NCBI RefSeq assembly: GCF_009208105.1
Contig: NZ_WFKL01000001.1
Coordinates: 4,836,001-4,900,000, forward strand
Source: Rouxiella sp. S1S-2
GTDB lineage: Bacteria; Pseudomonadota; Gammaproteobacteria; Enterobacterales; Enterobacteriaceae
DNA length: 64,000 nucleotides
Direction: 5' to 3'
Each line of letters starts with the position of its first letter. Position 1 is the stretch's first letter. Below, piece after piece: positions 55,460 to 63,052 of the stretch. The translations under genes and the position numbers were made by a program. The notes under the pieces are model-generated. The model did no database searches. It had not been told where the DNA came from and was given only the letters and a program-made list of their open reading frames with translations.

Positions 55460-56275
55460 ATGGTTATACCAGAAGATGGACTCTTAGAGGTAGCTTGGTA
55501 CTTTTCAAAGTTTGGCAAAAAAAATCCTCCATCTTTACTTGGGGTCGAAAAATGGAAAGATGCTGCCTCTCTTTTTTATCCTCGATTTGGTGAAGGTAAG
55601 ACTTCAGAAGAGTTTTATAATAGTCTTAAAAATCATCGAGATCGTTTTGATTCATGGCTCAGTTCTACTCGAACAGGATGGCGGAATAAAGATGGAACCC
55701 CACGAAACTTGCCAGTGGCTTCAAAAATAGTCATGCAACGAATGAACATGTTGCCGAACTCAATTATTGAAAAATTGATTATATCTTATTTATCGATAAA
55801 TCCTTTCGAGAAAGTCCAGCAAGATTTAGCACCGATACTTCAAGATACAAGCATTGATGATACAACTAGAGAACAGTTAATTTCAGCCAGACTTGGCCAA
55901 GGTCTTTTCAGGAAAGAATGTCTTAAACGTTATCCTGCATGTCCGCTAACTGATATAACATTTGAACCATTACTGAGAGCAAGCCACATAAAACCTTGGT
56001 CTGCATGCCACAACGGCACTGAACGACTCGACCCATTTAATGGAATTATATTAGCTGCACATGTTGACGTGCTATTTGATCAAGGATGGATATCTTTTTC
56101 CAACAATGGCCAGGTTTTATTAAGTAATGATATTGATAGAGCCTTAATTAAAAAGCTGCAACTACCAGAAAAGATTAAATCGTTCCATATCAAATCAATT
56201 GAGTATCTGAAATGGCATCGCGAGAAAATTCTGAGAAAAAAAGAAACATCCCAGAAGAAAGATAAATTTAAGTGA
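55460..56275 (+). CDS. HNH endonuclease-domain protein
   Basis: 271 residues from the ATG at 55460 (GAGGG 5 nt upstream); another ATG at 55448 lacks a ribosome site. The C-terminal HNH_2-type module has CPLTDI, LLRASHIKPWSAC, RLDPFNGIILAAHVDVLFD and QGWISF, the pattern of HNH nucleases found beside restriction systems. The first 150 residues are a separate helical domain that I do not recognise. The gene is more AT-rich than hsdRMS, so it may have joined the operon later. Confidence 0.85.
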   Translation: MVIPEDGLLEVAWYFSKFGKKNPPSLLGVEKWKDAASLFYPRFGEGKTSEEFYNSLKNHRDRFDSWLSSTRTGWRNKDGTPRNLPVASKIVMQRMNMLPNSIIEKLIISYLSINPFEKVQQDLAPILQDTSIDDTTREQLISARLGQGLFRKECLKRYPACPLTDITFEPLLRASHIKPWSACHNGTERLDPFNGIILAAHVDVLFDQGWISFSNNGQVLLSNDIDRALIKKLQLPEKIKSFHIKSIEYLKWHREKILRKKETSQKKDKFK

Positions 56276-56480
56276 ACAAAGAATAAAAAATTAACAACAT
56301 GTTACTAACACTATCGTTATGGTCATTTATATAGACCATTACGACGTAACCACAATCAATTTAATCGCCTAACCCACTCCGGCTCATCGAGACCAACTCT
56401 TGAAAGACTTGAACTATATTCCTCAGCTCGCAAAGAATCGTAAACCAGCATGCCAATGAGATAACTCTGAGGAAGCGATA

Positions 56481-56995
56481 ATGAGTTGGTTAGCCGAAGA
56501 AGAACGTCTATTTAGGACTTATGAGAGATGTTTTGTTCGTAATCGATTGCTTCAAGGATTTGGAGCTAACGGTGACAACATTGGTGAATTTGTTAATTTC
56601 TCATGAAGTGTTCAGAATCGAAGAAAATCAGGAGTTGGTTTTGCCTTTGAAAACCATTTAGGCCATTTATTCAAACTACATGATTTAAAGTTTGAAAAAA
56701 GCTCATCAAAAAATACAACAGAAAAAAAATTGAAACCTGACGTCTTTTCCCCCTCATTTGAGGCATGCCATGATCAAAATTTTGATTCAGAAAATTGTTC
56801 TTACCCGGTGCAAAAATAACATGTAAGGATCGTTGGCGACAAGTATTAGCAGAAGGAGACCGCATTACAACCAAACACTTGATCACTATTCAGCCTTGTA
56901 TAAACAAGACGCAACTTACAGAGATGAAAAATAAATCGATCCAGCCAATTGTACCAGAGCCTGTCTGGGCAACATATCCTATTGAATATCATTAA
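56481..56995 (+). pseudogene. Broken EcoRII-C-type restriction endonuclease gene
   Basis: ATG 56481 (GAGGAAGCGATA upstream) opens MSWLAEEERLFRTYER and runs 41 codons to an in-frame TGA (56604-56606). Past the stop the same frame continues SVQNRRKSGVGFAFENHLGH, then LKPDVFSPSFEACHDQNFD: the conserved RRKS.G..FENH...PD.. nuclease block of EcoRII-C endonucleases. A one-base shift near 56795 then restores LPGAKITCKDRWRQVLAEGD and KHLITIQ to a stop at 56995. So at least one nonsense mutation and one frameshift disable it. No matching cytosine methyltransferase gene is in the window, consistent with loss of the nuclease. Confidence 0.82.
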
Positions 56996-57091
56996 GAACT
57001 ACTAAGCCTAAAGGAGTTCATACAGCTACTTAAAAAAACATGGTTGAGTAAGGGGGAAGAGCCCCCCAAACGAGTGGTTAGTTTTTTTCAG

Positions 57092-58507
57092 TTATTTTCC
57101 TTTTGTTGAATTTTTATTTCTAAAATCCCCAGAAGATGATTTTAATTTTTTACTGCTAGAAGGTACTCTATTTTTATCTTCTATAATATTAAAAACCTGT
57201 TCCTGTAATTTATTGGATAAATTAAGAAAGTGAAAAACGGCATCTTCAAGAGCTCTCTCTCGTAAGCTGATATCGTTCCTCTTACTATATTCTTGCTCAG
57301 ATACCCCCCCCCCTAAACGTATATGTAACGTGGCCCCAGGGACAACTTCTACAGATAAAGTCCGAGGTAACATTTTAGGTAGATCATTTAATAGTTCGGA
57401 GTCGTTAGACACATCTAATAACCAAGAAAATTCTAACCACGATACATCAGCAGGTGATACATCACTTATAATCAAGGAAGGCATAATCAATCTTTCAGCC
57501 CCTTTAACTACTCTTAACCATGAAAAATCCCATGCTTTACTTCCTACTAACGCAGCTATTATGCCAAACCATAAAAAAACAATAGGAAAACTCTTCCCAA
57601 TTTTATTTAATAGGAAAAGGTGTGAAGTACTTCTGCCTACTAAAAATGCCGCTGCAGCAATTAAAGGACTCACATCATTGGCTACATCCTCTGATGTTAT
57701 ATTAGACAAATGATTTGAAATATTATTAAATGCAATAACTCGCTCCTCAATAGAATCACTTCTCATCAAGGTTAAAAGTTTTTTAATTTCATATACAACA
57801 AAAGAATCTTTATTAGAATCAATGTTATTATTGATGATTTCATTCGCGAATTTAAATACCGATTCGTAAACATCACTTTCATAAAAACTTATTGCCTTGA
57901 AGCTCCTCAAAAAATACAAAGCTCTATCTAATTGTTCAACTGAAACCGAGCGTTTCAGGAAACGATTATCTCTCGCTATTGCGCTTAGTCTTTTTTGGCA
58001 TACAGTTAATAACTCATCACTTCCATGATTAAAAATAACCCTAGCCATTGGTAGAGTATAACAACTTGACAACCTAGATAATGCCATATTTTTTAGTTCT
58101 ATATTACTATCAGAGATAGCCAACGCTTCTCCTACTGCTAAGCAAGCTAATTCTTCACTATTAATTTCTTCAGAGAGCAAATATTCCCCACGGGAGATTA
58201 TTTGTTTATAATCACTATAAAGCATAACTCTTGCATATTGGCTTAAAGGAAATAATTCCTCAGCGTATACTCTAAGCCAAGATAAAATATCCTTGAAATA
58301 AGCATCATCTATTACCAGCATGCATATCTTATGTTTTGAATCAATAGATTGTGATTCGACTGCTCCGACTAACACCTTTCCAGAATGCACATCAAAATCT
58401 GATATTTTATTTTTCCAAAAAAACATATCCAACTGCTTAATATTAAATATCACATCAAACAGTTCCTCTTTACTAACAGAAATCCAATTAATTTTTTTAT
58501 CTTTCAT
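57092..58507 (-). CDS. Uncharacterised protein, third gene of a kinase-helicase operon
   Basis: 471 residues; AAGGTGAC lies upstream of the ATG and 8 bp separate it from the helicase gene. Not recognised. The N-terminal 100 residues look alpha/beta (ISVSKEELFDVIFNIKQLDMFFW, ICMLVIDDAYFKDILSWL). A helical middle part follows. The segment FPIVFLWFGIIAALVGSKAWDFSW (about 306-329), preceded by VSPLIAAAAFLVG, is hydrophobic enough for one membrane helix but could be buried. The tail is polar and basic (KKLKSSSGDFRNKN). It is AT-rich like the two genes before it. As the only non-enzymatic member it might be the effector or the sensor of the set; that is a guess. Confidence 0.75.
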   Translation of the reverse strand: MKDKKINWISVSKEELFDVIFNIKQLDMFFWKNKISDFDVHSGKVLVGAVESQSIDSKHKICMLVIDDAYFKDILSWLRVYAEELFPLSQYARVMLYSDYKQIISRGEYLLSEEINSEELACLAVGEALAISDSNIELKNMALSRLSSCYTLPMARVIFNHGSDELLTVCQKRLSAIARDNRFLKRSVSVEQLDRALYFLRSFKAISFYESDVYESVFKFANEIINNNIDSNKDSFVVYEIKKLLTLMRSDSIEERVIAFNNISNHLSNITSEDVANDVSPLIAAAAFLVGRSTSHLFLLNKIGKSFPIVFLWFGIIAALVGSKAWDFSWLRVVKGAERLIMPSLIISDVSPADVSWLEFSWLLDVSNDSELLNDLPKMLPRTLSVEVVPGATLHIRLGGGVSEQEYSKRNDISLRERALEDAVFHFLNLSNKLQEQVFNIIEDKNRVPSSSKKLKSSSGDFRNKNSTKGK

Positions 58508-58515
58508 AAGTCACC

Positions 58516-59664
58516 TTAAAACAGATCATCGATAGTAAAGGCTTGTGGTTCAGAAAATGCATTTTCAAATTTTCTATTTGTATGCTCGGTTCTATATACA
58601 TTTAATGATGTTTTTGCACGCGTTATTGCCGTATATCCAATCCGGCTGCGATTTAATGGATGACTTGCCAAATCTTCGGCATTAAAAATATGTACAGCTC
58701 TAAATTCAGTTCCTTTTGCTGCATGAATAGTCATAACGTGAATTCGTTTTTCAGAAGTAAAACTAGCTTCTTCATCAACACCATGGAAAACTACTAGCTC
58801 ATCTAAATCAGAAGCTTTGAAGCGCTCTTTTAAATCAACTAAGGTTTCCCTCTTACCACAAAAAATACCTATATTATCATCTTTAAAGGCATCTAATTGA
58901 ATTTTTATGGATTCAATCATTTTATCAAATTGTAGTTTTTTACTGGCGCAGACGTGCAAATTAGCACTAGATTCACCTTGTGTTCTGATATTATAATTAG
59001 ATGTTGCCTCAAGGCTTTCTGTTGGATTATCTAATGGACATAATCTATCTGCCGCACGAGCTATTTTTTGCCCTATGCGAAAGTGACGATTTAATCTATG
59101 CGGGGTTAATTTCAATTTATCAATGACTTCCAATCCATTTCTTCTGTATATGCCTTGATTGTCGTCCCCGCATATACAGATATTATCACTAAGACACAGT
59201 AATGCTTCTAATTCACCTGACGTTAAATCTTGTGCTTCATCAACAAAAATAGCGCTATAAATTCTCTTACCGGGTAGTTTATTATTTGCTTCAATCAACA
59301 TTTCAAGAATTTGAGTTCTTCCCTCATCATCAAAATCAGTGCCTTTCGGTATAGCTCGTTCTCCTAAGTGCTCCAAAATATGAGAACAAGCCCAAGAATG
59401 AAAAGTTTTAATTTGATCTGCATTTATCAATCCTAATGAATTAATACCACTCTTAATAAAATCTGATAGCGCTCTTGTATAGGTTAAAATGAGTATATTC
59501 CGCTCGCCTATCCCTGCTGTATACTGAGCCCTAAGTAGCAATAAATTAGTCTTACCTGAACCCGGTGGTCCTATAAGGGCATATCTTCCTTTAGCAGGGA
59601 GTGTAATAAAATTTTGTTGATCCTCATCTAATTCATCTCGAGAACGCCACCAGCTACTCTTCAT
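58516..59664 (-). CDS. UvrD-like SF1 helicase of a kinase-helicase operon
   Basis: 382 residues, overlapping the kinase gene by 11 nt. SF1A motifs are complete: a Q-motif-like LDEDQQNFI, Walker A GPPGSGKTN (32-40), LTYTRAL (Ia), Walker B VDEAQDL (141-147), GDDNQGIYRRNG (III), LNRHFRIGQKIA (IV), MTIHAAKGTEF (V) and AITRAKTSLNVYRTE (VI). It is compact, without the full 1B/2B inserts of UvrD. Compact helicases of this type pair with nucleases in several defence systems; here the partners are a kinase and an unknown protein. Ribosome site GAGGCGGG lies in the kinase gene. Confidence 0.9.
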   Translation of the reverse strand: MKSSWWRSRDELDEDQQNFITLPAKGRYALIGPPGSGKTNLLLLRAQYTAGIGERNILILTYTRALSDFIKSGINSLGLINADQIKTFHSWACSHILEHLGERAIPKGTDFDDEGRTQILEMLIEANNKLPGKRIYSAIFVDEAQDLTSGELEALLCLSDNICICGDDNQGIYRRNGLEVIDKLKLTPHRLNRHFRIGQKIARAADRLCPLDNPTESLEATSNYNIRTQGESSANLHVCASKKLQFDKMIESIKIQLDAFKDDNIGIFCGKRETLVDLKERFKASDLDELVVFHGVDEEASFTSEKRIHVMTIHAAKGTEFRAVHIFNAEDLASHPLNRSRIGYTAITRAKTSLNVYRTEHTNRKFENAFSEPQAFTIDDLF

Positions 59665-61072
59665 TATTACCCGCCTCTTTATGCAAGTCTATATCAGTTA
59701 ATATTTCCGCATTCCCATATTCATTCTCAACTAAGTCTAAACCAACCATCACATAATCAACGATGTCATTGGACAATATTTTTATCACACTGTCGACATC
59801 GGTATTTAAAATGGTTTCCAAGCATGGTTTCATCTTTATCCCTTCGAAGTACCTTTCTTTTTGGAATGGCTCTATTCTGGCCCCAATGGAGATGGTTGCT
59901 CTATTGCTGTATAAGCCTTCTCCCCAGACAAAATGGATAGAACAAGCTATTGCATACTTATTTTCATAGGAGAAAAAATAATTTATTTGATGACTATCCC
60001 CAGTTGTAGGCATTACTACTGGGAGTTGTTTTCCACAAACATCTATTAATTCTATTCTTATTTTCTCACTTATTCCACGGATGTAATTATTTCTTTCAAA
60101 AACTATTTTTGTATAATCATTATTTTGCGTGATGTTTGTTTTTTGTGATAATCTATTCCTTAAGGATATAAGAGGGTCAGTTGCGTTATTAAAATAGAAA
60201 TCCTCCCATTTAACAAGAGAAGTTCTTATATCAATATCCTTACTTAAACACCTAAGTGCTAATGCTTTTTCCCTAGCCAACCTATTTACATTAACATCAA
60301 TAAAAGAAGGTGTTTTAGTTAACACTGCTCTTGCTACTAACCATCTATTTTTAACCAACATCTCTTCATTAAATATTGGTTCCTTGTTTATTAAATCATG
60401 CAGAACGGCACCAACCTGATAAATATTAAGACCTCGCCAAAGTTTTTCTGTCGGCTCATCCAATCTGAAAAGATATTCAGGTGAACTATATTGTGCGGTC
60501 GCTAAAAATGGTCGCGTACGTCCATTATCGGTAATACCATCTTCATTTTTATTATCGAATTCCCTGATGACACCAAGGTCAAGAAGCTTTAATTTTTTAA
60601 AATCATCTGAAACATGTATATTTTCTGGTTTGATATCACGATGAACAATATTAAGTGACTCTAGATATCTCACGGCATCGACTAATTGCTTGATTAAAAA
60701 TCTCACAGCGTCATCTGGCACCTTATCTAAAACTTTAGCCAATTGAGGCCATGAAAGAAACTCCATCTCAATAATAGCGGTTCCTTCAGCTTCGGCAGCG
60801 TAGTAAGTTTGAATAAGATGTTCACAATGATGATCGATAAGTTTTTGTTGTGTTAATAATCGCCTTTTCTCTGCTAAATTATCATTTCCAACAAAAAATT
60901 TTGGATCAAAAATCTTAATAGCTCTTATGTCACCATTTCGGTTAACTTTGAAAACAGCAGCAGAACCACCTGCATCAATAAAATCAACTGAATTATATCC
61001 ACCAGTTACATCCAGATAATTTTTTAATCGCTCGGTAACGTCACGAATTACATTATCATCCAATGCTGGCAT
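59654..61072 (-). CDS. Ser/Thr protein kinase, first gene of a kinase-helicase operon
   Basis: 472 residues; AAGGAGAAAAA precedes the ATG. The kinase domain (about 20-285) has a glycine loop DAGGSAAVFKV (33-43), the ATP Lys53 in AIKIFD, HRDIKPEN (144-151) with catalytic Asp146, DLG (165-167) in place of DFG, and an SPE (197-199) for APE. So it is likely active and of the eukaryote-like PKN family. The C-terminal part (about 300-472) is a separate domain unknown to me, possibly beta-rich, with no membrane helix. First of three tightly packed AT-rich genes next to the integrase. Kinases in defence islands usually switch on an effector on infection, which is the inference here. Confidence 0.9.
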   Translation of the reverse strand: MPALDDNVIRDVTERLKNYLDVTGGYNSVDFIDAGGSAAVFKVNRNGDIRAIKIFDPKFFVGNDNLAEKRRLLTQQKLIDHHCEHLIQTYYAAEAEGTAIIEMEFLSWPQLAKVLDKVPDDAVRFLIKQLVDAVRYLESLNIVHRDIKPENIHVSDDFKKLKLLDLGVIREFDNKNEDGITDNGRTRPFLATAQYSSPEYLFRLDEPTEKLWRGLNIYQVGAVLHDLINKEPIFNEEMLVKNRWLVARAVLTKTPSFIDVNVNRLAREKALALRCLSKDIDIRTSLVKWEDFYFNNATDPLISLRNRLSQKTNITQNNDYTKIVFERNNYIRGISEKIRIELIDVCGKQLPVVMPTTGDSHQINYFFSYENKYAIACSIHFVWGEGLYSNRATISIGARIEPFQKERYFEGIKMKPCLETILNTDVDSVIKILSNDIVDYVMVGLDLVENEYGNAEILTDIDLHKEAGNNEE

Positions 61073-61273
61073 TTTTTCTCCTTGGGGTTAATCAATGCTA
61101 TCGTATGCAACTTTTGTGGTTAAGTACTACACAATATGTTGAAAGGCATTCTATATCTATAAGTGAATAGTCATATCAAAACAAAAAAATTAAGGCAAGC
61201 CATCTCTTTCACAGACAGACAAACCTTAATTTAAAGCATGAAAAACAATGAGTTAAAATACGCCGCGTCAAAA

Positions 61274-62527
61274 TCATCTTGATCTAGCAAAATCAAACGG
61301 GCTAATCCCCTTCTCCCGATTAATATCAAGATAATCCGCCCACCATTGCAACATCAATCGTCTCTCATCCAAATGTTCCGCCTTATGAATGTAAGCTGCT
61401 CGCACTGAGTTGCGTTCCATATGGCTCATCTGCCGTTCAACTGCATCCCTCGACCACAACCCAGATTCAATCAACGAGCTACATGCCATAGTCCTGAAGC
61501 CATGCCCGCAAACCTCCACCTTAGTGTCATACCCCATAACACGCAGCGCCTTGTTCACCGTGTTTTCACTCATCGGTTTACGAGGGTTATGATCGCCAAC
61601 GAAAACAAAATCACGCTCGCCACTAAGCTTGTGAACCTGTTTCAGGATTTCTAATGCCTGGCGAGACAGCGGTACTAAATGAGGCGTACGCATTTTCGAG
61701 CCACGCTGTGAATGCTTCACTCCTTCAATAGCTTCTCGTTCTGCCGGTATTGTCCACATTGCCGTTTCAAAATCGATCTCGGACCAACGCGCAAAGCGCA
61801 ATTCACTAGAACGAATAAAGATTAATAACGTGAGCTCAACAGCCAGACGGGTCATTTGGCGTCCCGTGTAACCGTCGATTCGACGAAGTAATTCAGGTAA
61901 GCGTTTCAAATCAAGCGCTGGACGGTGGACACGGTTACTGGAAGCGACAGCACCAGCCATTTCTTGAGCTGGGTTGTAATCAATCAAACCACTTTGCACT
62001 GCATAACGCATAATCGCATTAGTACGCTGCTGAAGACGTGAAGCAACTTCAAGTCGCCCTGTAGCCTCAACTACTTTAATAGGTACAAGGAGATCGCGTG
62101 TGCTGAAACTATCAATACTCCGCTTCCCAATTGCAGGGAACAGATTGTCTTCCAGGCTCTTCAGCACCCTCCGACTGTGTTCCTCTGACCATTTATTGTT
62201 AGTTGCATGCCACTCCCTGGCAACTGACTCAAAGGTAATGACCTCTTTCGCCTTCTCCTCCTTTACAGCACGCTTATGCTCGCGAGGATCGATACCAGCA
62301 GCAACCAGCTTTCTGGACTCGTCCCTCTTCTGCCTCGCATCGGCTAACGAAGTTTCAGGGTAAACCCCAAACGCCATCAGGTGCTGATTACCACCAAAGC
62401 GAAAACGGAACCGCCAGTATTTTGAGCCGTTGGGATGAATAAGCAAAAACATGCCATCCCCATCGACAAGGGTGTACTCCTTTTCCTGCGGTTTTGCAGA
62501 ACGCACTTTGATATCTGTCAGAGCCAT
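61274..62527 (-). CDS. P4-type tyrosine integrase
   Basis: 417 residues, AAGGAGAACTTTT before the ATG. The N-terminal DUF4102 arm-binding domain is MALTDIKVRSAKPQEKEYTL then LLIHPNGSKYWRFRFRF. The catalytic domain has Arg in FIRSSELRFARW, His/Arg in GHGFRTMACSSL, His in QMSHMERN and the Tyr in AAYIHKAEHLDERR. It lies 199 bp from the 3' end of tRNA-Leu(CAA) and reads away from it, the standard layout for P4/intB-like integrases at leuX. No recombination-directionality gene other than alpA is seen. Confidence 0.96.
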   Translation of the reverse strand: MALTDIKVRSAKPQEKEYTLVDGDGMFLLIHPNGSKYWRFRFRFGGNQHLMAFGVYPETSLADARQKRDESRKLVAAGIDPREHKRAVKEEKAKEVITFESVAREWHATNNKWSEEHSRRVLKSLEDNLFPAIGKRSIDSFSTRDLLVPIKVVEATGRLEVASRLQQRTNAIMRYAVQSGLIDYNPAQEMAGAVASSNRVHRPALDLKRLPELLRRIDGYTGRQMTRLAVELTLLIFIRSSELRFARWSEIDFETAMWTIPAEREAIEGVKHSQRGSKMRTPHLVPLSRQALEILKQVHKLSGERDFVFVGDHNPRKPMSENTVNKALRVMGYDTKVEVCGHGFRTMACSSLIESGLWSRDAVERQMSHMERNSVRAAYIHKAEHLDERRLMLQWWADYLDINREKGISPFDFARSR

Positions 62528-62689
62528 AAAAGTTCTCCTTCCATGTGCTGCCGTGAGTATATAAGCATTATCGAACCAGCATATATACTCGGTTCTATAC
62601 TCACAAGCATGTTGATGTGGGGTAACTCAGATTGACGTCGGTTGACTGAAAAGGGGGGGAAAGCCTTGCGGGGACTGGATTTTAGACAT

Positions 62690-62713
62690 AAAAAAAGACC
62701 TCAGTTGAGGTCT
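62690..62713 (-). terminator. Terminator downstream of tRNA-Leu(CAA), carried by the island
   Basis: On the minus strand AGACCTCA and TGAGGTCT form a perfect 8-bp stem with a 2-nt loop (a 7-bp stem with 4-nt loop is the practical form) followed by seven T residues, 14 nt beyond the tRNA CCA. Confidence 0.8.
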
Positions 62714-62718
62714 ATTTA

Positions 62719-62743
62719 CATACTAATGGTGCCGAAGGCCGGA
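62719..62743. repeat. Near attachment site (attL) at the tRNA-Leu 3' end
   Basis: CATACTAATGGTGCCGAAGG followed by CCGGA, matching 35492-35515 with one extra C. It spans the last 17 nt of the tRNA gene and 8 nt beyond. Strand exchange within tRNA 3' ends is the norm for P4-type integrases. Confidence 0.75.
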
Positions 62744-62811
62744 ATCGAACCGGCACGCCTTGCGGCGGTTGATTTTGAATCAACTGCGTCTACCGATTTC
62801 GCCACTTCGGC
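62727..62811 (-). tRNA. leuX: tRNA-Leu (CAA)
   Basis: An 85-nt class II tRNA on the minus strand, with acceptor GCCGAAG/CTTCGGC, anticodon stem-loop GTTGATTCAAAATCAAC giving CAA, a long variable arm, GGTTCGATTCC T-loop and encoded CCA. It corresponds to E. coli leuX, a well-known island integration site. The island reconstitutes its 3' end. Confidence 0.96.
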
Positions 62812-62841
62812 ACTGCTAAGTAGTATACGGAAAACGGGTGC

Positions 62842-62869
62842 ATTATACCTCTCCCGGCCACCCACGCAA
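62842..62869 (-). promoter_or_regulatory. Sigma-70 promoter of tRNA-Leu(CAA)
   Basis: On the minus strand TTGCGT (62864-62869) and a perfect TATAAT (62842-62847) are spaced by 16 nt, about 30 nt upstream of the tRNA 5' end. A GC-rich GCACCCG follows the -10. Confidence 0.7.
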
Positions 62870-62986
62870 TACTTATCCCTGCATTCTGATGCTAAGTGCT
62901 GAAAAAATCGGCACAAATCGACTGTGTGATTGATATTTCGACAAAATAGCGGCCTTTAACGGGAGATAATGCACTATGAAGAGGGT

Positions 62987-63016
62987 AAAAAAGCCAGTGC
63001 ATTGCTGCACTGGCTT
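62987..63016 (-). terminator. Intrinsic terminator of the porin gene
   Basis: On the minus strand AGCCAGTGCA and TGCACTGGCT form a perfect 10-bp stem around a 4-nt loop, followed by T6. Confidence 0.9.
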
Positions 63017-63052
63017 GCGTCTTTTACTTAGCCTAAACGCCTGCGGTGGCGA

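Larger units (their letters stand above)
35492..62743. mobile_element. leuX-associated integrative element (P4/CP4-57-like genomic island with defence cargo)
   Basis: About 27.3 kb bounded by a P4-like integrase gene beside tRNA-Leu(CAA) on one side and a degenerate copy of the tRNA 3' end on the other. Contents run from CP4-57-like backbone genes (35.6-45.5 kb) to defence cargo (45.8-61.1 kb). Base composition is mosaic: the hsd genes are near 50% G+C, while the 41.8-42.9 kb and 57-61 kb genes are strongly AT-rich. It has no phage structural, terminase or conjugation genes, so it would need help to move, like P4-type satellites or non-conjugative islands. Confidence 0.88.
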
